Assembly: GCA_014650015.1 (NCBI GenBank)
Contig: BMUD01000031.1
Coordinates: 1-64,000, forward strand
DNA length: 64,000 nt
Source: Streptomyces griseoloalbus
Lineage (GTDB): Bacteria; Actinomycetota; Actinomycetes; Streptomycetales; Streptomycetaceae
Direction: 5' to 3'
A model generated the notes under the pieces. It made no database searches and was not told the DNA's origin. It saw nothing but the letters and a program-made list of their open reading frames with translations. Positions 46,102-54,975 of the stretch are shown here, in pieces; position 1 is the stretch's first letter, and each line of letters opens with the position of its first letter. The position numbers and the translations under genes were made by a program.

Positions 46102-46839
46102 ATGGGTTTCCTGGACGGACTGTGGCGCAGCAACGAGAGCGCTTTCGACTCGGGCAACGCGGCCACCAACGCCATCGAGCTGACCAAACGGCACGGTCAG
46201 GTGTCCCTGACCAAACAGGGCGCGGCCACCGGCCATCTGCGGATCAACCTGAGCTGGCGCATGCGGACCTCCGACTTCGGCGGCTCCCAGCGGGAGAGCC
46301 TGCTGCGTCATCCCCTCAAGGCGCTCAAGCCACCGGAGGTCATCGGCCACAGCCAGAGCATGGTCAACGTCGACCTCGACCTGGGCTGCCTGTACGAGCT
46401 CCAGGACGGCACCAAGGGCGTGGTCCAGCCCCTCGGCGGCTTTCTCGGCGACGTCAACGCACCGCCGTACGTCAAGCTCAGCGGCGACGACCGGTTCGGC
46501 TCGGGCTCCGGCGAGACGATCTACGTCAACCTGGACCACCGCGAGAACATCAAACGCCTGCTCGTCTTCGCCTACATCTACGACCAGACGCCCGCCTTCG
46601 ACCGTACGCAGGCCATGGTCACGCTGTACCCCAGCAACGGCCCGCGGATCGAGATAGGCCTCGACGAACGCCATCCGCAGGCCCGCTCCTGCGCGGTGGT
46701 GATGATCGAGAACGTCAAGAACGAGATCATCGTCCGCCGCGAGGTGAAGTTCGTCTACGGATTCCAGGCGGAACTGGACCGGCTGTACGGGTGGGGGCTG
46801 CAGTGGGGCAGGGGCTTCAAAACGAAGGCCGGACGGTGA
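46102..46839 (+). CDS. Atypical TerD-domain protein with N-terminal extension
   Basis: The product has 245 residues starting MGFLDGLWRSNESAFDSGN. A TerD-like domain (ELTKRHGQVSLTKQG onwards) is present but diverged: DVDLDLGCLYELQDGTKG replaces the usual DASALLL core and the acidic loop is SGDDRFGSGSGETIYVNLD. The C-terminus is basic (WGRGFKTKAGR). The pattern resembles the large TerD-like proteins found beside TerD/TerC in actinobacteria. It is separated from DUF475 by the terminator at 45995 and followed after 65 bp by the MITE-like element. Confidence 0.85.
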   Translation: MGFLDGLWRSNESAFDSGNAATNAIELTKRHGQVSLTKQGAATGHLRINLSWRMRTSDFGGSQRESLLRHPLKALKPPEVIGHSQSMVNVDLDLGCLYELQDGTKGVVQPLGGFLGDVNAPPYVKLSGDDRFGSGSGETIYVNLDHRENIKRLLVFAYIYDQTPAFDRTQAMVTLYPSNGPRIEIGLDERHPQARSCAVVMIENVKNEIIVRREVKFVYGFQAELDRLYGWGLQWGRGFKTKAGR

Positions 46840-46904
46840 AGGCGGGGCTCGGCTTCTCCCACGGGGACGGTGCCGGGGCCGGTGCGCAGGGTGTTCGGCC
46901 CTAG

Positions 46905-47086
46905 TAGGGCCTGTCTGAGTGGGCAATTCCCGCCTGCCTCGCGACGCCATGCGCGCACTCTCGCCGCACCGGGCGCAGAGCCGAGTACATCCCGTACGAG
47001 GCTCTACGTCCGGCATGCCGAGAGCACGCACCTGACGCCGCGAGGCCGCCCTGCGGGCGACGACGCGAATGGTCGGACAGGCCCTA
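46905..47086. mobile_element. 182-bp MITE-like element with TA-flanked inverted repeats
   Basis: The ends are TAGGGCCTGTCTGA and TCGGACAGGCCCTA, inverted repeats matching at 13 of 14 positions. If the outer TA pairs are the duplicated target, the element behaves like IS630/Tc1-type transposons, which insert at TA. The interior has no coding capacity for a transposase, so it would be non-autonomous. Its right end supplies or recreates the TAG stop of the gene at 47084. Confidence 0.6.
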
Positions 47087-48049
47087 ACGGCCGATGAACT
47101 GCGGGCCCTGCGGCGGGAGCCGGAAGTCCGGGTCGGGAGCCGCGGTGGGGGCCGGCGGCGGGAACCCGTACCCGGACGGCGCGCCCCCGGCGGCGGCCGT
47201 GGCGGGCGCCGACGGGTAGCCGTAGGCGGGCTGAACGGCCGGATGCGGATAGCCGTAGGCCGGCTGGGCGGCCGCGGGCTGCTGCGGCGGGTAGCCGTAC
47301 GCGGGCTGCGCGGGCACCCCCGCCGGCTGCTCGGGCGGCAGCGGACGGGACACCTCGGGGGCCGGCGGGACGATCGGGGCCCGCGGCTGGGTCAGCGCCT
47401 CGGAAGAGGGCCGCTCGGGCGCCCCGTCGGGGGCCGGGACGTGGGTCTGCGCCGTGGCGGGCACCTGCTGGGTGATGACGGCGGAATCGCGCTCCTGCGC
47501 GGCCTCCGACTCGTCCACCGAGATGCCGAAGTCGGTCGCCAGGCCCTTCAGCCCGTTCGAATAGCCCTCGCCGAGCGCCCGGAACTTCCAGCCCTCCCCG
47601 CGCCGGTACAACTCGCCGCAGATCAGCGCGGTCTCCTGGCCCGTCTCCGGCTTGACGTCGAAGTACGCCAGCGCGTCCCCATCGGCGGCCTGCGCGTCGT
47701 ACAGCAGGATGCGCAGCGCCCGTACGCTGTCGAACGTGACGCCGTCCGCCGAGGCGACGAGCAGAATCCGGCCGACGCCGGACTCGACACCGGCGAGATC
47801 TGTCTGGATCGTGTCGGTGAGGCTCTCGGCGACGCGCTTCTTGCCGAGTCGCCACACCTTCCCGGAAGGGTGCCGGGGCTGGTTGTAGAAGACGAAGTCC
47901 TCGTCGGAGCGCACACGATCGTCGGGGCCGAGGAGCAGCGCGGAGGCGTCGACGTCCGGCACCCCCTGCCCGGGCGACCAGCGCAGCACGGCACGTACCG
48001 TGGTGACCTCGAGTGGGACGTTCGACCCCTTCAGCATCGCGTGCGTCAT
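47084..48049 (-). CDS. TerD-family protein with Pro/Ala/Tyr-rich C-terminal half
   Basis: The product has 321 residues. A TerD domain fills residues 1-175 ([50 protein letters not shown]). The remainder is low-complexity Pro/Ala/Gln with repeated PAYGYP units, likely disordered and perhaps a protein- or wall-binding tail. The stop codon TAG coincides with the right tip of the MITE-like element. The gene is divergent from the HpcH/PRTase/HAD operon, so one promoter region (48050-48220) serves both parts of the Ter cluster. Confidence 0.9.
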   Translation of the reverse strand: MTHAMLKGSNVPLEVTTVRAVLRWSPGQGVPDVDASALLLGPDDRVRSDEDFVFYNQPRHPSGKVWRLGKKRVAESLTDTIQTDLAGVESGVGRILLVASADGVTFDSVRALRILLYDAQAADGDALAYFDVKPETGQETALICGELYRRGEGWKFRALGEGYSNGLKGLATDFGISVDESEAAQERDSAVITQQVPATAQTHVPAPDGAPERPSSEALTQPRAPIVPPAPEVSRPLPPEQPAGVPAQPAYGYPPQQPAAAQPAYGYPHPAVQPAYGYPSAPATAAAGGAPSGYGFPPPAPTAAPDPDFRLPPQGPQFIGR

Positions 48050-48220
48050 GCGGTCATCCTGCCTTCTCCGTCCTGGTCACGACAATGCGGGGGGTGTGAG
48101 GCCGACACAGCAGGGTTACCTGAAGTTCATGGCCGGAGGGAACCTCCGACATCGATCTCTACGTACTATTACCGGCCACCTTTTCCGATCACGATCACCC
48201 AGAGGCCACGGGGGAGTTCA

Positions 48221-49387
48221 ATGCGTCATTTCGGGCACATCGGCCCTGCGGTGCGGAAACGTCTCTTCTACCGGGAGCCGGGCGAGTTCACGCCGGACTC
48301 CCCGGCCCGGCTGCTCTCCGCGGCCCTCGGCGCCACGCTCTACAGCCCCGCGACCCGGCCCCGGCTCGCCGACGACATCGTCAAGCAGGGCGGACGCGGT
48401 GTGGTCTCGATGGTGCTGTGCCTGGAGGACTCCATCGGCGACGCGGACGTGGCCGCCGGCGAGGAGAACCTCGTGCGCCAGTTCGCGGACCTGGCCGCGC
48501 GGCCCGGGGCGGATCTGCCACTGCTGTTCATCCGCGTCCGCACCCCCGAGCAGATCCCGGACCTCGTCCGGCGCCTCGGTCCCGCCGTCCGGCTGCTGTC
48601 CGGATGCGTACTGCCCAAGTTCACCGCGGAACGCGGCCTGCCGTTCCTGGAAGCGCTGGCCACCGCCGAGGCCGACAGCGGCCACCGCCTGTTCGCCATG
48701 CCGGTACTGGAGTCGCCCGAACTGCTCTACCGCGAGAGCCGCGTGGAGACCCTGGAGGGCATCTTCCGCGCCGTCGACAAGTACCGCGACCGCGTGCTCG
48801 CGCTGCGGCTCGGCGTGACCGACTTCTGCTCCTCCTACGGGCTGCGCCGGGACCCCGACATGACGGCGTACGACATCCAGGTCGTCGCCTCCGTGATCGC
48901 CGACGTCGTGAACATGCTGGGCCGCGCCGACGGCACCGGATTCACCGTGACCGGGCCGGTCTGGGAGTACTTCCGGACCCAGGAGCGCATGTTCAAGCCG
49001 ATGCTGCGGCAGAGCCCCTTCCTCGAGGTGCAGGCCGTGGCGCTGCGCGAGACGCTGATCGAACACGCCATGGACGGTCTGCTGCGCGAGATCTCCCTCG
49101 ACCGGGCCAACGGCCTGCTCGGCAAGACCTGCATCCACCCCTCCCACGTGCTGCCGGTGCACGCGCTGTCCGTCGTCAGCCACGAGGAGTTCAGCGACGC
49201 CCAGGACATCCTCCGGCCGGAACGCGGCGGTGGGGGTGTACTGAGGTCGGCCTACACGAACAAGATGAACGAGGTGAAGCCGCACCGCGCCTGGGCCGAG
49301 CGGACCCTGCTGCGCGCCGAGGTCTTCGGCGTGGCGAACGAGGACATCGGCTTCGTGGAGCTGCTCGCGGCGGGCCTGGCGGAGTGA
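48221..49387 (+). CDS. HpcH/HpaI (CitE-like) aldolase/lyase of the Ter biosynthetic module
   Basis: The product has 388 residues from ATG 48221. It is a TIM-barrel lyase related to citrate lyase beta subunits: SMVLCLEDSIGDADV has the metal-proximal Glu/Asp, and RLGVTDFCSSYGLRRD and the C-terminal KTCIHPSHV motif are typical (family: G-K-x-C-I-H-P). In comparative-genomics work on Ter systems, such a lyase forms an operon with TRSP-phosphoribosyltransferases and a HAD phosphatase, proposed to make a nucleoside-like metabolite. Here exactly those genes follow. The stop runs into eight 9-bp repeats. Confidence 0.88.
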   Translation: MRHFGHIGPAVRKRLFYREPGEFTPDSPARLLSAALGATLYSPATRPRLADDIVKQGGRGVVSMVLCLEDSIGDADVAAGEENLVRQFADLAARPGADLPLLFIRVRTPEQIPDLVRRLGPAVRLLSGCVLPKFTAERGLPFLEALATAEADSGHRLFAMPVLESPELLYRESRVETLEGIFRAVDKYRDRVLALRLGVTDFCSSYGLRRDPDMTAYDIQVVASVIADVVNMLGRADGTGFTVTGPVWEYFRTQERMFKPMLRQSPFLEVQAVALRETLIEHAMDGLLREISLDRANGLLGKTCIHPSHVLPVHALSVVSHEEFSDAQDILRPERGGGGVLRSAYTNKMNEVKPHRAWAERTLLRAEVFGVANEDIGFVELLAAGLAE

Positions 49388-49458
49388 CCGCACCGACCGC
49401 ACCGACCACACCGACCGCACCGACGGAACCGATGGAACCGGCGGAACCGGCGGAACCG
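49387..49458. repeat. Eight 9-bp tandem repeats between lyase and PRTase genes
   Basis: Units of the form ACCGCACCG / GCGGAACCG run eight times from the last base of the lyase stop codon to 15 bp before the PRTase start. The period is in codon register; in a second + strand frame the tract reads TAP/EPA repeats. Confidence 0.75.
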
Positions 49459-49472
49459 ACCGCAAGGAATCC

Positions 49473-52163
49473 ATGGAGAAGGTTGTGAACGAGGGGATGC
49501 ACCGCCCGGTGCGTCAGGGGACGCGAGCCGGCGAGGGCGTCTGGTCCGGCAGCTGGGTCACGGAGCGGCTCGGGGTCGAGCTGGCCGGGGACGACCGGCT
49601 GACCGAGCTGCTGGGACTGGCACTGCGCCGCAACCCCAAGCGGGCCCACCTGCTGGTGTCCAACGTCCTCGGCAAGCACGTGCCCCAGGCGCCGTCCGTC
49701 GTCCACGGCCACGGCGTCGCACTCGGCCGCCGGGTGCGCGAGCTCCTCGGCGACGAGGCGGACGGCGCGGTCGTCCTCGGCTACGCGGAGACCGCCACCG
49801 GCCTCGGCCACTCGGTCGCCGACGGCCTGGGCCTCGCCCCCTACCTGCACTCCACCCGCCGCCCGGTCGCCGGAGCCGCCACCGCCGGCGGCTTCGAGGA
49901 GTCCCACTCCCACGCGACCTCCCATCTGCTGCTCCCGGAGAACCCGCGGCTGCTGGCCGGGGACGGTCCGCTGGTCCTGGTCGACGACGAGTTCTCCACC
50001 GGCAACACGGTGCTGAACACCATCCGGGATCTCCATCTGCGGTATCCGCGCGGCCGCTACGTCGTGGTCGCCCTCGTCGACATGCGCTCGCCCGCCGACG
50101 CCGGCCGTCTGGACGACTTCGCCCGCGAGATCGGCGCCCGTGTCGACCTGGTGACGACCGCCTCGGGCACGGTGCGGCTGCCGGACGGCGTCCTGGAGAA
50201 GGGGCAGGAGCTGGTGGCGCGGTACGAGAGCGCCGCGGGAGACGGCCGGTCGTCTGCGGCTGCGTCGGGGCCGGTCACGCCGGCCCCCGCACCCCTTGAG
50301 GGTGTCGCCGGCGCCGAGAGCTCCGAAACCGACGGTCGGACGGTGCCCCCCGGGGCACGGGACGTAGTCGAGTCCGCGGCTACCGCCGCCCGGGCGCGAC
50401 CGGCCCAGGACGGCCCGCACCCCGCCGACAAGCCCACGCACGTCGCGCGCGTCGACCTGCGCTGGCCCACCGGCCTCCCCGACGGCGGGCGGCACGGGTT
50501 CACGCCCGCGCACCGCGCCCGCCTGGAGAGCGCCCTGCCCGCCATGGCCGGGCGGCTCGCCGAGGCGCTGCCCGACGGCGCCCGCCGCGTCCTCGTCCTC
50601 GGCTTCGAGGAACTGATGTACGCGCCGCTGCGTCTCGCCGGCGCACTGGAGCAGGTACTGGCCCGGGAGAGCGACGCCGAGGTGCGCTTCTCCACCACCA
50701 CCCGCTCGCCCGTCCTCGCCGTCGACGACCCCGGCTACGCGATACGCACCCGCCTGGTCTTCCCCGCCCACGACAACCCCGCCGACGGCCCCGGCGAGCG
50801 CTACGCCTACAACGTCGCCGGCAACGGCTTCGACACCGTCGTCGCCGTCGTCGACTCGGCCGCCGACACCCCCGCGCTGCACGCACCCGACGGCCTGCTC
50901 GCCCGGCTCGCCGAGCACACACCGCAGGTCCTCCTCGCGGTCGTACCGTCGTACGCACCCGCACTCCCGGACGCCCGACCGGACGCCCCCGAAAGGCCCG
51001 CCACGATGCTGCCCGAGCCCCTCAGAGGCCCTGCCTTCTCCTCGTACGCGCCCGAGGAGGTCGGCTGGCTGCTCCAGGACCTCTCGGAGGTGACCCTGGA
51101 GGCGCCGACCGAGGAGCGCGAGGAGGCCATCCAGAGCGGCGGCGCCCACTACGCGGAGTCGCTGCCCGTGGAGTACCAGCCGAGCGAGCAGTACCAGGAG
51201 CTGTTCCACACGGCACTGAACGAATCCGCGGCCCGCCTCGCCCACGCGGTGGGCGTGGTCACCGAGACGGTGCTCGCCGAACGGTCCCCCCGCCCGGTGC
51301 TCGTCTCCCTCGCCCGCGCGGGCACCCCCGTCGGCATCCTGATGCGCCGCTGGGCCCAGTACCGCCACCACCTCGACCTCCCTCACTACGCCGTCTCCAT
51401 CGTCCGCGGCCGGGGTATCGACGCCAACGCGCTGCGCTGGCTGGCCGCCCACCACGACCCCCGGGACGTCGTGTTCGTCGACGGCTGGACCGGCAAGGGC
51501 GCCATCACCCGCGAACTCGCCCAGGCGATCGAGGAGTTCGAGAAGGCCGAGGGCGTCACCGGCTTCGACCCGGAGATCGCGGTCCTGGCCGACCCCGGCT
51601 CCTGCGTGCGCACCTACGGCACCCGCGAGGACTACCTGATCCCCTCCGCCTGTCTCAACTCGACCGTCTCCGGCCTGATCTCACGCACCGTGCTCCGCGC
51701 CGACCTGGTGGGCCCGCACGACTTCCACGGCGCCAAGTTCTACCGCGAACTCGCCGGCGCGGACCTCTCGGTGGCCTTCCTTGACGCCGTCTCCGCCCGC
51801 TTCCCGGAGGTCACGGACGCGGCCTGCGCCCAGGCCAAGGAACTGCTCTCCACCGACCGCACCCCCACCTGGGAGGGCTGGGCCGCGGTCGAACGCATCA
51901 GCGAGGAATACGGCATCCACGACGTGAACCTCGTCAAGCCCGGCGTCGGCGAGACCACTCGGGTGCTGCTGCGCCGAGTGCCCTGGAAGGTGCTCGCCCG
52001 GGCCGGGGCGGGCAGCGACCTCGACCATGTACGCCTGCTCGCGGAGCAGCGGGGCGTCCCCGTCGAGGAGGTCGCCGAACTCCCCTACACCTGCGTCGGA
52101 CTGATCCACCCCCGCTACACCCGGGGCGCGACCGGCGCCGACGGCAAGGCGGTGACGCTCTGA
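49473..52163 (+). CDS. Fused phosphoribosyltransferase-TRSP-StiP-like protein of the Ter module
   Basis: The product has 896 residues from ATG 49473, preceded by AAGGA. Residues 20-235 are a type I phosphoribosyltransferase with the PRPP loop DDEFSTGNT at 171-179. A Pro/Ala-rich linker (about 245-310) leads to a TRSP-like region (310-540). Residues 560-890 form a second PRTase-like domain of the kind annotated cysteine protease StiP/PELOTA-linked, with the PRPP-like loop VFVDGWTGKGA near 665-675 and conserved Cys in GSCVRTYGTRED and SACLNST. In many genomes these are two proteins. It is proposed to attach ribose-phosphate to an unknown base. Confidence 0.85.
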   Translation: MEKVVNEGMHRPVRQGTRAGEGVWSGSWVTERLGVELAGDDRLTELLGLALRRNPKRAHLLVSNVLGKHVPQAPSVVHGHGVALGRRVRELLGDEADGAVVLGYAETATGLGHSVADGLGLAPYLHSTRRPVAGAATAGGFEESHSHATSHLLLPENPRLLAGDGPLVLVDDEFSTGNTVLNTIRDLHLRYPRGRYVVVALVDMRSPADAGRLDDFAREIGARVDLVTTASGTVRLPDGVLEKGQELVARYESAAGDGRSSAAASGPVTPAPAPLEGVAGAESSETDGRTVPPGARDVVESAATAARARPAQDGPHPADKPTHVARVDLRWPTGLPDGGRHGFTPAHRARLESALPAMAGRLAEALPDGARRVLVLGFEELMYAPLRLAGALEQVLARESDAEVRFSTTTRSPVLAVDDPGYAIRTRLVFPAHDNPADGPGERYAYNVAGNGFDTVVAVVDSAADTPALHAPDGLLARLAEHTPQVLLAVVPSYAPALPDARPDAPERPATMLPEPLRGPAFSSYAPEEVGWLLQDLSEVTLEAPTEEREEAIQSGGAHYAESLPVEYQPSEQYQELFHTALNESAARLAHAVGVVTETVLAERSPRPVLVSLARAGTPVGILMRRWAQYRHHLDLPHYAVSIVRGRGIDANALRWLAAHHDPRDVVFVDGWTGKGAITRELAQAIEEFEKAEGVTGFDPEIAVLADPGSCVRTYGTREDYLIPSACLNSTVSGLISRTVLRADLVGPHDFHGAKFYRELAGADLSVAFLDAVSARFPEVTDAACAQAKELLSTDRTPTWEGWAAVERISEEYGIHDVNLVKPGVGETTRVLLRRVPWKVLARAGAGSDLDHVRLLAEQRGVPVEEVAELPYTCVGLIHPRYTRGATGADGKAVTL

Positions 52164-52975
52164 TGCCCGTCATCGTCGCCAGCGACCTCGACCGCACGCT
52201 CATCTACTCCGCCGCCGCCCTCGCCCTGACCATGCCGGACGCGCGGGCACCCCGGCTGCTGTGCGTGGAGGTCCACGAGAGCAAACCGCTGTCCTTCATG
52301 ACGGAGACGGCGGCCCAGCTCCTCACCGATCTCGGCGACGCCGCCGTCTTCGTGCCCACGACGACCCGCACGCGCAAGCAGTACCAGCGCATCAACCTCC
52401 CCGGCCCGGCGCCCACCTACGCGATCTGCGCCAACGGCGGCCACCTCCTCGTCGACGGCGTGTCCGACCGGGACTGGCACGCGCAGGTGCTCGCCCGCCT
52501 GGCCGACGAGTGTGCCCCGCTGGCCGAGGTGCAGGAGCACCTCCTGCGGACCGCCGACCCGGTCTGGGTCCGCAAGCACCGCGTCGCCGACGACCTCTTC
52601 GCCTACCTCGTCGTCGAGCGTGAGCTGCTGCGCGAGGAGTGGGTGAAGGAACTCGCGGTCTGGGCGGAGAACCGCGGCTGGACGGTGTCCCTCCAGGGCC
52701 GCAAGATCTACGCCGTGCCCAAGCCCCTCACCAAGAGCGCGGCCATGCGCGAGGTCGCCCGCCGCACCGGCGCCGACCTCACCCTCGCCGCCGGCGACTC
52801 CCTCCTCGACGCCGACCTGCTCCTCGCCGCGGACCAGGGCTGGCGCCCCGGCCACGGAGAACTCGCCGACGCGGACTGGACGGCCCCCGCGATCAGGGCC
52901 CTCCCCGAACGAGGCGTACTCGCCGGTGAACGCATCCTGCGCGAGTTCCTCCGGGCGGTCCGCTCGCCCCGGTGA
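52163..52975 (+). CDS. HAD-superfamily phosphatase of the Ter module
   Basis: The product has 270 residues; its ATG overlaps the preceding TGA by one base. HAD motif I is SDLDRTLIYS (Asp8, Asp10), motif II is FVPTTTRTRKQY, and motif III/IV are in KSAAMREVARR and TLAAGDSLLDADLL. The cap resembles sucrose-phosphatase/Cof-type enzymes. In the proposed pathway it would dephosphorylate the nucleotide-like product of the fused PRTase. No ATP-grasp gene, often part of the same module elsewhere, is present in the window. Confidence 0.88.
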   Translation: MPVIVASDLDRTLIYSAAALALTMPDARAPRLLCVEVHESKPLSFMTETAAQLLTDLGDAAVFVPTTTRTRKQYQRINLPGPAPTYAICANGGHLLVDGVSDRDWHAQVLARLADECAPLAEVQEHLLRTADPVWVRKHRVADDLFAYLVVERELLREEWVKELAVWAENRGWTVSLQGRKIYAVPKPLTKSAAMREVARRTGADLTLAAGDSLLDADLLLAADQGWRPGHGELADADWTAPAIRALPERGVLAGERILREFLRAVRSPR

Positions 52976-52984
52976 GGGGTCACC

Positions 52985-53701
52985 TCACCTCTCGCGGGAA
53001 CGGGTGAGCGGGCTCGTGCCGTCGGCCGCCGCTCGCCCGTCCCGCCTCCGGCTGCCACCTCCCGGACGTATCAGCCGCAGGACCACGAACACCAGCACCG
53101 CCAGCGCGGCCACGCCGAGGACCACCTTCGAGTACGCGGAGACGATGTCCGTCACCTGCTGCCAGTTGTCCCCCAGCACATAGCCCGCGAGCACGAACGC
53201 CGTGTTCCAGATCGCGCTGCCCAGTGTGGTCAGCCCGAGGAACAGCGGCAGCCGCATCCGCTCCACTCCGGCCGGCACCGATATGAGACTGCGGAAGATG
53301 GGGATCATCCGGCCGAAGAACACCGCCTTCGGCCCGTGCCGCACGAACCACGCCTCCGTCCGCTCGATGTCCGCGACCTTCACCAGCGGCAGCCGCCCCG
53401 CTATCGCCACCGTCCGGTCCCTGCCGAGCAGCGCGCCCACCCCGTACAACGCGAGCGCGCCGATCACCGAGCCCGCCGTGGTCCACAGGAGCACGGCGAG
53501 CAGACCCATCCGCCCACTGCTCGCGGCGAACCCCGCCAGCGGCAGGATCACCTCGCTGGGCAGGGGAGGGAAGAGATTCTCCAGCGCGATGGCGAGGCCG
53601 GCCCCGGGGGCGCCCATGGCGTCCATGAGGTCGTGGACCCACTGCGGTCCGGCGGTCCCGTCCGCGGCCGCTGTGATCGTGTGCGCTGCGATGGCTGTCA
53701 T
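52985..53701 (-). CDS. DedA-family membrane protein
   Basis: The product has 238 residues from ATG 53701. The DedA core shows ENLFPPLPSEVILPLAGF and FFGRMIPIFRSLISVPAG, with the conserved Glu and Arg residues proposed for proton coupling. About five to six hydrophobic helices and a basic tail follow. DedA proteins flip phospholipids or undecaprenyl phosphate. It is convergent with the HAD gene, 9 bp apart. A second, diverged DedA protein is encoded at 60471. Confidence 0.92.
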   Translation of the reverse strand: MTAIAAHTITAAADGTAGPQWVHDLMDAMGAPGAGLAIALENLFPPLPSEVILPLAGFAASSGRMGLLAVLLWTTAGSVIGALALYGVGALLGRDRTVAIAGRLPLVKVADIERTEAWFVRHGPKAVFFGRMIPIFRSLISVPAGVERMRLPLFLGLTTLGSAIWNTAFVLAGYVLGDNWQQVTDIVSAYSKVVLGVAALAVLVFVVLRLIRPGGGSRRRDGRAAADGTSPLTRSRER

Positions 53702-53759
53702 GCCGACCACGCTAGAAAACCGGAGCTGAAGGGACCCTGAGGAAATCCGCACGATGCGC

Positions 53760-53796
53760 TGCGGTCTTCCGCAGCCGCAATTGCGGTTTTCCGCAG
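53760..53796. promoter_or_regulatory. Twin 15-bp palindromes upstream of the two-component system
   Basis: TGCGGTCTTCCGCAG (53760-53774) and TGCGGTTTTCCGCAG (53782-53796) share TGCGG-N5-CCGCA and lie 22 bp apart, two DNA turns. They precede the histidine kinase start by 36 bp and the DedA start by 59 bp. They are a likely binding site pair for a NarL-type response regulator dimer, suggesting autoregulation. Confidence 0.6.
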
Positions 53797-53832
53797 TGTG
53801 CGCGGTCCTCGCCCCCGACTAGCCTCACGATC

Positions 53833-54975
53833 ATGCGAGACATGGTGCGGCGCGTGGTGCGGTGCGCGGTGGGCCTCATCTGGGGGGCCGCCGCGGCCGT
53901 CGTCGAGCTGCTCTGCACAGTCCTGGCCGGTCTGCTCCTGCTGCCCGTCGTGGCCTGGCCGCGTGGCCGTCGCGCCGTGCTCCGCCCGGTCCTCGCCGGC
54001 GCGCGAAGACTGACGGAGCTGGAGCGCGCCCGGCTGCGGATCTGGCTGAGGGTCCCCATCTCGCCCGCGTACGAGGACACGCAGGCCCTGGGATACCTGG
54101 CCTGCCGCTGGTCCCTGGGCGTGCTGGGCGCGGTGGTGATGGTCTCCGTGGCGATCGGCCTCGGGTACGGCACGTCCTGGATGTACCTCTGGCTGCTGGT
54201 CGACGACATACGCGACACCGCGGCGGTCGTGTACACGTCCCTCGGCGGACTCTTCCTGCTCTTCCTCGCCGTGCAGGGGATACTCGGCGTGGCCGAACTG
54301 GAGGGGAAGCTGGCCCGCCGCCTGCTCGGCCCCCGCCACCCCGAGGCGCTGGAGCGGCGCATCGCCGAGCTGTCCGCGAGCCGCGCGGCCGTGGTCGACG
54401 CGGTGAACGACGAGCGGCGGCGCATCGAGCGGGACCTGCACGACGGGGTGCAGCAGCGTCTGGTCGCGCTCGGCATGCTGCTCGGCCGCGCCCTGCGGAG
54501 CGAGGACCCCGCCCGCGCGGACCGGCTGCTGCGCCAGGCCCACGAGGAGAGCCGGCACGCCCTGGACGACCTGCGCGAGGTGGCGTGGCGGATCTACCCC
54601 ACCACCCTGGACGAGGCGGGACTGCGGGCGGCGCTGGAGACGGTCGCCGAGCGGGCGTCCGTCCCGGTACGGGTGGAGTACGGGCTCACCGAAGAGCCCG
54701 AGCGGGCCGTGGGGACCGTCGTCTACTTCGTCGTCTGCGAGGCCGTCACCAACGCGGTGAAGCATGCGGCGCCGACCCGGATAGTGGTCGAGCTGGGATC
54801 GAGGGAGGGAGCGTTGTACGTGAGCGTCGAGGACGACGGTCGAGGCGGGGCGAACGCGACGGGCAGCGGATTGTTCGGGCTCGCCCGACGGGTCGCCGCG
54901 CTCGACGGGCACCTGGAGGTCCGCAGCCCGCCGGGCGGGCCGACCCTGGTGACCGCGGAGCTGCCATGCGCGTGA
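53833..54975 (+). CDS. Sensor histidine kinase, NarL/DesK class
   Basis: The product has 380 residues. Hydrophobic segments at about 13-41, 92-112 and 130-152 form the membrane part; a basic cytosolic stretch follows. The HisKA_3 dimerisation box is DERRRIERDLHDGVQQRL with His203 as phosphate acceptor. The ATPase domain has the N-box CEAVTNAVKHA and the G-box DDGRGG. There is no large extracellular domain, so it may sense the membrane itself. Its stop overlaps the response regulator start by 10 bp. Confidence 0.93.
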   Translation: MRDMVRRVVRCAVGLIWGAAAAVVELLCTVLAGLLLLPVVAWPRGRRAVLRPVLAGARRLTELERARLRIWLRVPISPAYEDTQALGYLACRWSLGVLGAVVMVSVAIGLGYGTSWMYLWLLVDDIRDTAAVVYTSLGGLFLLFLAVQGILGVAELEGKLARRLLGPRHPEALERRIAELSASRAAVVDAVNDERRRIERDLHDGVQQRLVALGMLLGRALRSEDPARADRLLRQAHEESRHALDDLREVAWRIYPTTLDEAGLRAALETVAERASVPVRVEYGLTEEPERAVGTVVYFVVCEAVTNAVKHAAPTRIVVELGSREGALYVSVEDDGRGGANATGSGLFGLARRVAALDGHLEVRSPPGGPTLVTAELPCA

